DNA of 53,398 nt from Actinomycetes bacterium. Its GTDB lineage: Bacteria; Actinomycetota; Acidimicrobiia; Acidimicrobiales; SZUA-35. The DNA lies in the NCBI GenBank assembly GCA_024280015.1, contig JAJRQY010000040.1, positions 1 to 53,398 on the forward strand, read 5' to 3'. Shown piece by piece: positions 44,309-53,236 of the stretch; the first letter of the stretch is position 1, and every line of letters begins with the position of its first letter. A program made the position numbers and the translations under genes. The notes under the pieces were generated by a model, which was not told the origin of the DNA, ran no database searches, and worked only from the letters and a program-made list of their open reading frames with translations.

Positions 44309-46822
44309 GTGACCGATCAGCACGATCAGAACACAACAACTGAACAGATCGAACCGGCTCATCAATCAACGAGCCAAGAGATCTCGGCCGAAGCTCGGTT
44401 GCTCGCGCTCGCAATCAGCCTGGTCGATGCCAACAGCTCCCAGCACCTGTTTGCACTGGTGGCAAACTATGTACGCCTTCACCTCGGTGCAGATCGCGCC
44501 TCCATCTGTTTGGTCGATCCTGAGGACCCTTCGACCATCGAAACCATGGCACTTGCCGGGTCAGATATTTCCATAGCCGGCGGGACCAGGATGCCAGTCG
44601 ATCGAACGATGGTCGGCAAGGTCTCCGTTTCTGGGGTGCCACGATTCTGGAGCCTGGCCGGACGCGAGGAACTGGACGCCCGGTCACTCGTTGAGCGCGG
44701 AATCGTCGCCGCCTTTGTCGCACCGATCAGCTCAGGATCAAAGACTTTTGGAACATTCAATGTTGGCTATCTGAAGCATCCAGAAGCCAGCGCTACTGAA
44801 GTAGCGAGTTCAGACCATGTCCTGCTGGCCCGCCTTGCCACTCTTTTGGGCAGCCAACTAGCGCGGATCGAAGCCCAGCTCGGACTCAAGAACGAGATCG
44901 AGACCCGCCAGCTCCATACGCTCAAATTGGAACAGCTTCACTCACTGGAGTCTCAGCTGGCATCAGCCAGCAATCTGGATGAGGTGATCACTTCGCTCTC
45001 CGTCGCCTTGACCGACCTGATCGATGTGAACCGGGTCAGTTTTGTCAAGCTTGGCCCCACACCAAACCAGGCTCAGATCCACGGCATCTTCGGCATGCAA
45101 GGCACTCCTGAGTTCACGGCCGGGACCACAATAGAGATCGACAGAAGAGCCCTAACAAACCGGTTCGCTAGGTCTAAGGACACGTACAACCCAGATCACC
45201 GCGGAACCCCTGATCCAGTTTTTCGAGCCCTCGCCAACGCAGGGGTAATGAGTTCCATGAACCTCGGCGTCTTCGTGAAGGGCGACGTCACTGGCATGCT
45301 CAACGTCGGTGCCTCTCGCATTGACGGCATCTCGACAACAGACCAATCGTTCATCCGAGCCGTTGCGTCCTTCATGGGTAGCGCACTGCAGCGAATCAAG
45401 GCCCAAGATGACCTGCTTTTCTTGGCAAACCATGACCATCTCACCGGCCTCGTCCGTCGTCGCCTTTTCAACGACCAGCTTGATCAAGCGTTACAAGCAG
45501 CAACAGCGGCACATGACCCTGAGGACAAGGACCCCGATCTCCTGACTCAAAAGATTGATGCCCTCTGTTTCATTGATATTGACCACTTCAAGCTCGTGAA
45601 CGACACCGACGGCCACCTCGCAGGTGACGACCTTTTACGGGATATCTCTTCGCGAATTAGCCGATCATTGGGAGATGGCGATCTTCCTTCGCGATTGGGT
45701 CCTGACTTCATTGTGCTCCTCAAGAACCGCACTCGTCAGGAACACGAGGAACTCGGCAACACCGTAGCGAAGGCCATTTCCAGCATCCCCTTCATCTCTG
45801 ACGGCCGGGCCTTCCATGTGACCGTCAGTATTGGTCTGGCTGCGGTTCGGGCCAACACAATTTCTGGGGCACAAATTCTGGCTACTGCAGAGGCTGCATC
45901 GCACGAATCAAAGCGTCTCGGTGGAAACCGGGTCAGTGTGGAATCCTCTGACGGCAGCAGTCAGGCCGTGAGACGCAATGCTGCGACGTGGATGACACGG
46001 CTTCAGGAGGCCATCGACAACGACGAGTTTGTTCTCTACGCCCAGCCAATCCGACCGATTTCCAAGCAAGGAGTTACTGCAGCCGAGGTACTGGTGCGAC
46101 TCCTGGCAGAGGACGGGTCCGTTGTCTCTCCTGATCGCTTCGTTCCAATAGCAGAACAATATGGCCTGATCTGTCACCTCGATTCATGGGTTACCGAGCA
46201 TGCGCTGGCAGCAATGAAGGCCGCAATCGCTGATCCCGAAGCAGATGCCCCCGAACTGATATTTATCAACCTCTCTCCCAACTCAATCTCTGCTGACGGA
46301 TTCTTTGATCGCTTGCGGACGATTGTCATCAGAAGCGGTGTTCGGACCGAGCGAATCGTCTTTGAAATCACCGAGACCGGTTCGATGCACAACTTTGAGG
46401 CGACGCTGGAGTTCGTCAACCGCATGAGGGCGTTCGGGCCGCGCTTCGCCTTGGATGACTTTGGAGTTGGGCTTTCTTCGCTTGGCTATCTTCGACAGCT
46501 GGACATCGATTTCTTGAAGATTGACGGTTCACTCGTTCGCGAAGTTGGGACGGACCCGATCAAGACGACAATGGTCTCGGCCATCAAAGCCATGGCCGAT
46601 GCTCTGGATGTTCGAACCATCGCTGAGCACATCGACGATGAGGTCGAGCTGGCAACCCTTAAGGCCATCGGCATCGACCATGTGCAAGGCTATTTTCTTG
46701 GTCACCCCGCGCCAATCCATCTGGCCTTGGGTACTGCACCAACTGACAGGGTTCCGCCATCGGACCGGGTTCCACCAACATCGGACGGTCCAGCCGCATC
46801 GGTATGCCGATCGCATCAGTAG
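44309..46822 (+). CDS. GAF-GAF-GGDEF-EAL protein with degenerate GGDEF (copy 2)
   Basis: Paralogue of the preceding gene, 837 residues, same domain order and collinear over its full length, 62 bases downstream. The GGDEF signature reads GPDFI (464-468), again with Phe in place of Glu, while CFIDIDHF and GDDLLRDI remain. The EAL domain is intact: EVLVRL (E593), FINLSPNSIS, FEITETGS, ALDDFGVG, FLKIDG, TIAEHID, HVQGYFLGHP. Both copies lost the same residue but differ at the neighbouring base-fit position (A or P), so the loss probably predates the duplication. The GAF domains have diverged more than the EAL domain, which suggests separate signals with one output. Start GTG 44309. Confidence 0.92.
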   Translation: MTDQHDQNTTTEQIEPAHQSTSQEISAEARLLALAISLVDANSSQHLFALVANYVRLHLGADRASICLVDPEDPSTIETMALAGSDISIAGGTRMPVDRTMVGKVSVSGVPRFWSLAGREELDARSLVERGIVAAFVAPISSGSKTFGTFNVGYLKHPEASATEVASSDHVLLARLATLLGSQLARIEAQLGLKNEIETRQLHTLKLEQLHSLESQLASASNLDEVITSLSVALTDLIDVNRVSFVKLGPTPNQAQIHGIFGMQGTPEFTAGTTIEIDRRALTNRFARSKDTYNPDHRGTPDPVFRALANAGVMSSMNLGVFVKGDVTGMLNVGASRIDGISTTDQSFIRAVASFMGSALQRIKAQDDLLFLANHDHLTGLVRRRLFNDQLDQALQAATAAHDPEDKDPDLLTQKIDALCFIDIDHFKLVNDTDGHLAGDDLLRDISSRISRSLGDGDLPSRLGPDFIVLLKNRTRQEHEELGNTVAKAISSIPFISDGRAFHVTVSIGLAAVRANTISGAQILATAEAASHESKRLGGNRVSVESSDGSSQAVRRNAATWMTRLQEAIDNDEFVLYAQPIRPISKQGVTAAEVLVRLLAEDGSVVSPDRFVPIAEQYGLICHLDSWVTEHALAAMKAAIADPEADAPELIFINLSPNSISADGFFDRLRTIVIRSGVRTERIVFEITETGSMHNFEATLEFVNRMRAFGPRFALDDFGVGLSSLGYLRQLDIDFLKIDGSLVREVGTDPIKTTMVSAIKAMADALDVRTIAEHIDDEVELATLKAIGIDHVQGYFLGHPAPIHLALGTAPTDRVPPSDRVPPTSDGPAASVCRSHQ

Positions 46823-46867
46823 TGCCTTGTAGTTCAGCCTTGCCTGCTACTGCCTGAAGCCGGCGGG

Positions 46868-48601
46868 CTACTTCTTGAAGTCACTCGCCAGGAATTCTAC
46901 GTCGTTCCTGGTTCCATCTTCAGGCCGATCAACCTCTTGACCTCGAAGCTCAACCCGACGAATCTTTCCCGAAATCGTCTTCGGCAAATCGGAGAATTCG
47001 ATACGCCGAATCATCTTGTACCCCGACAGGTTCTGACGAAGGAAGGAGAAGATCGAACCAGCAGTTTCTGCCGTCGCTTCGTACCCAGGGGCCAAGATCA
47101 CGAAGGCCTTTGGCACATACCCCCGCAATGAATCAGGTGAAGGAACAACGGCCGCCTCAGCCACCGCCTCATGCTCAATCAAAGCACTCTCCAATTCGAA
47201 CGGGCTGATTCGATAACCCGATGCCTTGAACACATCGTCTGATCGCCCGACGTAGGTGATGTAGCCATCCTCATCTCGTGAGCCGACATCGCCGGTGTGG
47301 TAGTAGCCGTCGCGCATGACTTCGGCAGTCTTATCGGCATCATCGGCATAGGAAGTCATCAAGGCGATCGGTCGACTGGACCCAAGGGTGATACAGATCT
47401 CACCCTCGTTGGCTGGCTTGCCATCGGCATCCAATAGCTGGATCTGATAGCCGGGCAAGGAGCGACCCATTGAGCCAGACTTAAGCACCGCACCAGGTGG
47501 ATTCCCAATCTGGGCCGTTGTCTCGGTCTGCCCATACCCATCACGGATCGTGATGTTCCAACTAGCCCGGACCTGATCAATCACTTCGGGGTTGAGGGGC
47601 TCACCAGCGGAGATCAATTCCCGGAGCGAGACATCATAGGAGGCGAGATCTTCCTGGATGAGGAATCGCCACACCGTTGGAGGCGCGCACAAGGTGCTGA
47701 CCTGGTTGTTGACCAGAACATCAAGAACCGTTGGCCCATCGAATCGGGTGTAATTGTAGATGAAGACACAGGCCTGAGCGTTGAATGGGGCGAAGAAGCA
47801 GCTCCAGGCGTGCTTCGCCCAACCCGGTGAGCTGATGGTCCAGTGCACATCACCCGGCTGCAGGCCCAGCCAGTACATGGTCGACAAGTGACCAACTGGA
47901 TAGCTGGCTTGGGTGTGTTGAACCAGCTTGGGTCGAGCGGTTGTGCCCGAGGTGAAGTACTCCAGGATTGGATCGGAAGGAAGCGTCTCTGTCGCCGCGG
48001 TAAAATCGGTCGACTCACGCTCTGAGTCGGAGAGATTGACCCACCCTGGCGCGGGATCAGCCACCGTTAGTAAGACAACACGATCCTTGAGCTCGCCGTC
48101 CAACTCGTCGCCACCGTCTAACTCGTCGCCACCGTCCAGGCTGTTGAAGGTAGCAACGCCGGTGTTGTTGGTGATGACGAACTTGGCCTTGCCCCGGCCA
48201 ACCCGGTCCGCCAGATCAGCTCCAGCCAGCTGGGTGGCAGCTGGGATGATGACCAGACCCATCTTGATGGCGGCCAACATGACTTCCCATAACGGAACCT
48301 CGTTTCCGAGCATGACCAGGACCCGATCTCCCTTTGCTGCCCCCAGTCCAGTCAACAGATTTGCTACCTGATTGGACCGGCTGGAAAGCTCGGCGTACGT
48401 CCTCTTGGCTACCTCACCAGACTCTTCGACAATATGCAGAGCCGTATTGTTATTCCCGGTGGCTATCGAATCGAAATAGTCAGTCGCCCAGTTGAAATCA
48501 CTGAGTTCCGGCCAGGTGAATCCGGCGATCGCCGCTTCATAGTCGGTTCTGTTGTCCAGGAGAAACTGGCGGGCATCAAGAAAGGCGGACAGATCAGTCA
48601 T
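46868..48601 (-). CDS. AMP-forming acyl-CoA synthetase
   Basis: ANL-family ligase of 577 residues that activates a carboxylic acid to acyl-AMP and then acyl-CoA. P-loop is YFTSGTTARPKLV, the A5 motif is DGYGQTETTA, the A7 Asp is in YYHTGDVG, and the C-terminal catalytic Lys is in KTISGKIRR. Similarity is to medium-chain and acetyl-CoA synthetase-like members (ACSM type: SSPGWAKHAWSCFFAPF). The acid is not determined. Start ATG 48601 (MTDLSAF) was chosen over a longer frame. It follows purQ by 78 bases, so it may be transcribed with purSL-purQ, with no evident purine role. A DGGDEL repeat lies about residues 155-168. Confidence 0.9.
   Translation of the reverse strand: MTDLSAFLDARQFLLDNRTDYEAAIAGFTWPELSDFNWATDYFDSIATGNNNTALHIVEESGEVAKRTYAELSSRSNQVANLLTGLGAAKGDRVLVMLGNEVPLWEVMLAAIKMGLVIIPAATQLAGADLADRVGRGKAKFVITNNTGVATFNSLDGGDELDGGDELDGELKDRVVLLTVADPAPGWVNLSDSERESTDFTAATETLPSDPILEYFTSGTTARPKLVQHTQASYPVGHLSTMYWLGLQPGDVHWTISSPGWAKHAWSCFFAPFNAQACVFIYNYTRFDGPTVLDVLVNNQVSTLCAPPTVWRFLIQEDLASYDVSLRELISAGEPLNPEVIDQVRASWNITIRDGYGQTETTAQIGNPPGAVLKSGSMGRSLPGYQIQLLDADGKPANEGEICITLGSSRPIALMTSYADDADKTAEVMRDGYYHTGDVGSRDEDGYITYVGRSDDVFKASGYRISPFELESALIEHEAVAEAAVVPSPDSLRGYVPKAFVILAPGYEATAETAGSIFSFLRQNLSGYKMIRRIEFSDLPKTISGKIRRVELRGQEVDRPEDGTRNDVEFLASDFKK
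48098..48133. repeat. 18-bp in-frame tandem repeat in acyl-CoA synthetase
   Basis: GTCCAACTCGTCGCCACC (48098-48115) and GTCTAACTCGTCGCCACC (48116-48133) are adjacent and differ at one base. They encode the DGGDELDGGDEL loop. Confidence 0.85.
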
Positions 48602-48679
48602 GGCTCGGACCATAGTCGGCCATCCCAACAGACTCATATCCCAATGCCGTAAGGCAACAAAACCAGCCAGCCAGAACAA

Positions 48680-49528
48680 CTAGCCAGTGACAGCAGCGAC
48701 TCCGGAAACGAACAGGGGGAGACAAATCCCGCGGCCAGCAGAAGGAGCCCCGCTGCCAGCAAAAGGAGCCTTGCGGCCCCTCTGAGGGTCCTGGCGGGTT
48801 AGGACGTGATTCTCCGGGTGTGGCATGAGCCCCAAAACCAGGCCAGTCTCGTCACAGACTCCAGCGATGTCGGCGTCAGAACCATTCGGATTGGCCGGAT
48901 AGCTACCGTTGGCGGGGGCGCCATCGCTATCGACATAGCGAAGAGCAATTTGGTTGCGTTCCTCAAGACCAGCCAGATCCTCAGACACGAACCGTCCTTC
49001 GCCATGAGCTACTGGGCATCGAATCAGCTCGGTCAAGCCACTGGTCCAAACCGAACGGCTCGATGGCGCAGCCATCGTCACCCAGCGACACTCGAACCGA
49101 CCACTGGCATTCTCCGTCAGAACCGTGGCTCCGGGTTGAGCCGTGCTACTCAGCTGAACAGGCTTGCTTGACCCGACCATCTTGACACCAGGATGCTTTC
49201 CCCCGGGAAGAAGTCCAGCTCGAACCAGAGCTTGGAAGCCATTGCAAACACCAAAGATCGGCTTGCCCGCAGCCGCGGCCTCATGCAACTGATCGCCGAA
49301 CCAGCCAGCTAAATCCAGACCAAGGAGACGGCCCGCCCCCAAAGCATCGCCGTAGGAGAATCCGCCAGGAACGGCCAACATCTGGAAATCATCCATCGAG
49401 ACTTCGCCTGCACGCAAAGCCGTTAGTGGCACAATCACCGGCTCTGCTCCCGCCAGTTCGAAAGCCAGTGCTAGATCACTGTCACGATTGGTGCCAAGGG
49501 CCAGGGGAAGGAGCACTCGTGGCTTCAT
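48680..49528 (-). CDS. purQ: FGAM synthase glutaminase subunit
   Basis: Class I glutaminase of 282 residues that feeds ammonia to PurL for step 4. Nucleophile Cys is in FGVCNGFQAL (C95); the His/Glu of the triad are in LMPHPENHV (H237, E239). It is longer than typical PurQ (about 225): the middle has FECRWVTM, AVAHGEGRF-like and YPANPNGS motifs as in the C-terminal glutaminase of large E. coli PurL, and the last 40 residues form a low-complexity tail from a 21-base repeat. Start ATG overlaps the purL stop by four bases (ATGA). The order purL-purQ with close coupling fits a heteromeric FGAM synthase. Confidence 0.94.
   Translation of the reverse strand: MKPRVLLPLALGTNRDSDLALAFELAGAEPVIVPLTALRAGEVSMDDFQMLAVPGGFSYGDALGAGRLLGLDLAGWFGDQLHEAAAAGKPIFGVCNGFQALVRAGLLPGGKHPGVKMVGSSKPVQLSSTAQPGATVLTENASGRFECRWVTMAAPSSRSVWTSGLTELIRCPVAHGEGRFVSEDLAGLEERNQIALRYVDSDGAPANGSYPANPNGSDADIAGVCDETGLVLGLMPHPENHVLTRQDPQRGRKAPFAGSGAPSAGRGICLPLFVSGVAAVTG
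48734..48775. repeat. 21-bp in-frame tandem repeat at purQ C-terminus
   Basis: Units starting GCCAGCAGAAGGAGCC (48734) and GCCAGCAAAAGGAGCC (48755) are 21 bases apart and adjacent. They encode the repeat-like AFAGSG/APSAGR tail of PurQ. Confidence 0.65.
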
Positions 49529-52434
49529 GAGTTCGTACCAGTCTTGTTTTGGGAGGAGTCCTGTTGGCCAGAAGCAGGCTGGTCAGAATCGTGCCGGTCA
49601 GAATTGAAATGGTGTCCGGTCCAAGCTTGAGCAATCTGATCCAGTGACACCACCAGGTCTCCAAGGACCACCAGCGGCTCATCGTGGACTACCCCAATAT
49701 TCACCGCATCAGGAATCAACTGTTGCAGCTTGGCTGAGTCCTCGGGAATCACTTCCAGCAAGTAGCGGCCGGACCCTTCACCAAAGAGGACTTCCGTCGA
49801 TTCAGAGACATCAAGGGCCAATCCGAGCCTTCCGGCAAAGGCCCACTCGGCTGCGGCCACCGCCAAACCACCTTCGGAAAGATCATGGGCGCTGCGAACG
49901 AGGCCAGCAGCAATGGCCGATGCGACCCGATGGTGACGGGCTACGACATCGTTGTCAGAGGCCGGAACCTCACCACCAAAGTCAGAGCCCAGAACCTGAT
50001 CCAGATGCGATCCTCCAAGCGCACCCGCAGCTGGTCCGACCAACCAGACATCGTTGCCAGCCTCCACCACACCAGTCAAAGGAACGACATCCAAGTCCTT
50101 GACAATCCCCATCACCGTGATCACCAGGGTTGGGGTGACCGGGTCTGGTGTGCCATCTGGTTTCACGAACACGTTGTAAAGCGAGTCCTTGCCGGAAACG
50201 AACGGAGCACCAAAAGCGACCGCAGCGTCATGGCAGCCCCTCACGGCGGCAACCAACCCGCCTAACGTCTCCGGGTCGGTCGGGTCACCCCAGGAGAAAT
50301 TGTCTAGAAGAGAAAGCTCATCGGGGTCAGCGCCAGCGATGATGGCGTTTCGCACTGCCTCGTCAACGACGTGCCAGGCCATGGCCTCTGGGTCATAGTT
50401 TCCAAGCACACAGTTCACACCAATTCCAAGCGCGATTCCGCGGTTACCGGACGTTCCAGGAGGGATGATCACCGTGCCATCGGCTGGCCCATCACCTTTA
50501 GGACCGCCAAACGGGCGGACAAGGGTGCCGCCCAGGATCTCGTGGTCGAAGGTACGAACAATGTCCTCGTTGGACCGGATGGAAGGATGAGCGAGGAGCC
50601 TAAGCAGGGCATCAGACGAATCGAATTGCATCACCTCCCGGGCTGGACGGTCGGTCTGGACTGCGATTGCTTCCATCCGTCGCTGGGGCTGACAGCCATG
50701 CAGGAATGCACAGTCAAGGTCGATCAGGTCGTCGGCTCCATCCTTGACAATCAGCCGTCCTTCTCCGGTGAAACGGCCGATGACGCAGACGCCAACCCCA
50801 AATCGTTCGGCTAGAGCAATGAGCGGTGCAGGGTCAGCACTGGCAACAACCATTCGCTCTTGAGCCTCGCTTAGCCAGACCTCCCACGGGGCTAAGCCCG
50901 GGTACTTGCGAGGAACAAGCTGGAGGTCAACCTCGGCTCCCAGAGTCTCAGCCATCTCTCCAACCGCTGAGGACAAGCCTCCGGCACCACAGTCGGTTAC
51001 CGCGCTGTAAAGCTTGGCGTCGCGCGCTGCCATCATGACGTCGATCAGACCCTTTTCGACAATCGGGTCACCAATCTGGACCGATGAGCCAGCAATGTCA
51101 GCGGTTTCCACGCCCATGGTCTGGCTGGAGAAAGTTGCTCCCCCAACCCCATCACGACCAACCGCACCACCAAACACGACAATCGCATCGCCTGCTCGTG
51201 CGTTCGTTGGGTTGGAGCCAGCAGGCAACAGGCCGAGACAACCAGCAAATACCAGGGGCGTTGTGGTGTAACTCGGGTCATGCACCACTGCACCGGCGAT
51301 ATTGGGGACACCAATCTTGTTGCCGTAGTCGCCGACCCCGGCGATCACCCCTTCACGTACTCGTGCTGGGTGGAGTACTCCGGTCGGCAGGTCTTCAGGA
51401 TCGATGTCCTGGTCGCCGAAACACAAGATGTCGGTAACGGCAATGGGCTTAGCTGAGACTCCAAGAATGTCTCGAACGACGCCGCCGACTCCGGTGTTTG
51501 AGCCGCCAAAAGGCTCAAGGGCTGAGGGGTGGTTGTGAGTCTCAGCCTTGATAGCGACTTCCCAGCCATGTTCGAAATCCAGGATTCCAGCATTGTCGAC
51601 AAAGGCACTTCGTACCCACGGTGCATTGATGGTGTCAGTCGCTGTACGCAGGTAGCTCTTCATCAAACTATTGATGACGATCGGTTCATCTGTTGTTGAC
51701 TGACCTGTCGCTACCTTTGACCGGATCGTGATTTGGGCGCTGAAGGTCTTGTGGGCGCAATGCTCGCTCCAGGTTTGGGCCAACGTCTCCATCTCGGCGT
51801 CACGCGGGTCCCGATCCAGCTCCCTGAAGTGATCACGAATCACGAGCATCTCTTCGGGATCTAGCCCCAGCCGACGGGCACTATTCACCCCAGCTAGGCC
51901 CTCGTCGTCGAGTTCTCGAATGGCAATGGTCTGGGTTGGGGGTGAAGTCGCCGATTGATCAGCGAAGGCTGGGGCCAGCACCCCAACCGTCCATCGCTCA
52001 ATAACCTCATTGTGCAGAACCCGGTTCGCTAGCTCGGTGATCTGGTTCTCTGAGAGAGCATCACCACCAGTACCAGCACTCTCGATCACCCAGCGAGTGG
52101 CGACGGTGGCGTACTGCAAGGCAATACCAAGCTCATTGGCCGCCCGGACCAGTTCGGCCCCCTCGCGATCGGTCACGCCAGGCCGAAGACCAGTTTCGAT
52201 AACCAGGCCGTCGCCGATCGGCCTCTCATCATTCTCCCGCTCACCGACCGGGTCAATAAGCAGTCGATCAGCCACGATCGCCACCTCGCGCTCCGTCAAT
52301 TCGCCCAGCAAATGCACCAGTCCGTACCTGGTGATCTTGTCGACTGGCAACCCGAAACGTCGAGCCTGACTGACGGGGCCACCAACGGCTCCTGTATCGG
52401 TTCGTCCCGGCCCAACTGCGATCACGGTCTCCAC
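49525..52434 (-). CDS. purL: FGAM synthase with fused PurS-like N-terminus (PurSL)
   Basis: Turns FGAR into FGAM with ATP and ammonia from PurQ; about 969 residues. The N-terminal 170 residues hold two PurS-like units; the second has LRPGVTDREGAELVRAANE and ANRVLHNEVIERWTVG, the PurS form. Then TWSEHCAHKTFSAQI starts the PurL core, with AIKAETHNHPSALEPFGGSN, VGGVVRDILG, the second half GGPKGDGPADG and the final SGKDSLYN and HDLSEGGLAVAAAEWAF. Small PurL is about 740 residues with PurS as a separate protein, so this is a PurS-PurL fusion with PurQ still separate. No purS gene is seen. I used GTG 52434; a TTG at 52494 extends the frame but is unconvincing. Confidence 0.93.
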   Translation of the reverse strand: METVIAVGPGRTDTGAVGGPVSQARRFGLPVDKITRYGLVHLLGELTEREVAIVADRLLIDPVGERENDERPIGDGLVIETGLRPGVTDREGAELVRAANELGIALQYATVATRWVIESAGTGGDALSENQITELANRVLHNEVIERWTVGVLAPAFADQSATSPPTQTIAIRELDDEGLAGVNSARRLGLDPEEMLVIRDHFRELDRDPRDAEMETLAQTWSEHCAHKTFSAQITIRSKVATGQSTTDEPIVINSLMKSYLRTATDTINAPWVRSAFVDNAGILDFEHGWEVAIKAETHNHPSALEPFGGSNTGVGGVVRDILGVSAKPIAVTDILCFGDQDIDPEDLPTGVLHPARVREGVIAGVGDYGNKIGVPNIAGAVVHDPSYTTTPLVFAGCLGLLPAGSNPTNARAGDAIVVFGGAVGRDGVGGATFSSQTMGVETADIAGSSVQIGDPIVEKGLIDVMMAARDAKLYSAVTDCGAGGLSSAVGEMAETLGAEVDLQLVPRKYPGLAPWEVWLSEAQERMVVASADPAPLIALAERFGVGVCVIGRFTGEGRLIVKDGADDLIDLDCAFLHGCQPQRRMEAIAVQTDRPAREVMQFDSSDALLRLLAHPSIRSNEDIVRTFDHEILGGTLVRPFGGPKGDGPADGTVIIPPGTSGNRGIALGIGVNCVLGNYDPEAMAWHVVDEAVRNAIIAGADPDELSLLDNFSWGDPTDPETLGGLVAAVRGCHDAAVAFGAPFVSGKDSLYNVFVKPDGTPDPVTPTLVITVMGIVKDLDVVPLTGVVEAGNDVWLVGPAAGALGGSHLDQVLGSDFGGEVPASDNDVVARHHRVASAIAAGLVRSAHDLSEGGLAVAAAEWAFAGRLGLALDVSESTEVLFGEGSGRYLLEVIPEDSAKLQQLIPDAVNIGVVHDEPLVVLGDLVVSLDQIAQAWTGHHFNSDRHDSDQPASGQQDSSQNKTGTNS

Positions 52435-52594
52435 GCTCGATAAGGATGGAGAGGCAAAACTCAACCTGCGACCAAACGGCCACTTTTTCCACAAAAAACC
52501 TACTCATGGACGACAGGTAGGGCCACAAGTGAGACGACAAGCATCACCGTTGAGATACGCCAACAAGGCTCAGCGACCAGGTACGGTCTCGGCC

Positions 52595-53236
52595 GTGACT
52601 GCTACGTTCATCTTTGGTGTCGACCTGGACGGTGTCTGTGCCGACTACACGATCGCATTTCGACAAATCGTGGCCGACCGCCGTGGTGTTTCACCCGAAT
52701 CGCTGCCTCTGGAACGTTCATGGGACTTTCGCGAGTGGGACTTATCAGCCGATGAGTTCATGGAGATGCACCACTACGCCGTGACCGAGCACCGGATGAT
52801 GGCAACCTTGCCCGTCATCGAGGGCTGCTCAGATGTGCTCTGGCGTTTGTCCGATGCTGGCGTCTGGATTCGAATCATTACCCACCGGCTCTATGTCAAC
52901 TGGAGCCATGCTGCCTCGGTTGCTGACACCGTCAGCTGGCTCGATACTGCCCAAATCCCCTACCGGGATATCTGTTTCCTCGGAGCCAAGCCGCAGGTCG
53001 AAGCCGATGTCTACATCGATGATGCCCCTCACAATGTCGAAGCGCTCCGGAAGACGGGCAACCCAGTCATCGTGTTTGACCAGCCCTACAACCGAGGCGT
53101 TTCGGGACCCCGGGCATCGACCTGGTTGGAGGTCGAGGAAATCGTGATGGATCTGGCATCCAAAAATGGCGGCATCCAGCCCCAGATTCCCGGGATTGAT
53201 GCTGGTGCGGATCGGCTGAGACGCAAGACCAGCTAG
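52595..53236 (+). CDS. 5'(3')-deoxyribonucleotidase-like HAD phosphatase
   Basis: HAD-family protein of 213 residues of the NT5C (5'-nucleotidase) type. Motif I is FIFGVDLDGVCADY (D10, D12), motif II is in IRIITHRL, and motif IV is in DVYIDDAPHNVE. The region PVIEGCSDVLWRLSDAG fits the family. Hydrolysis of nucleoside monophosphates would suit its place beside purL. I chose GTG 52595 because an earlier in-frame TTG adds 22 unrelated residues; the family fold starts right after the GTG. It is divergent from purL, and 160 bases between the starts would hold both promoters. A basic C-terminal tail ends the protein. Confidence 0.85.
   Translation: MTATFIFGVDLDGVCADYTIAFRQIVADRRGVSPESLPLERSWDFREWDLSADEFMEMHHYAVTEHRMMATLPVIEGCSDVLWRLSDAGVWIRIITHRLYVNWSHAASVADTVSWLDTAQIPYRDICFLGAKPQVEADVYIDDAPHNVEALRKTGNPVIVFDQPYNRGVSGPRASTWLEVEEIVMDLASKNGGIQPQIPGIDAGADRLRRKTS

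Noticed and set aside
46868-48601. TSGTTARPK instead of TSGTTGxPK in the acyl-CoA synthetase
   Set aside because: The loop keeps Ser, Thr and Lys; variation at this Gly is common in the family and does not point to inactivity.
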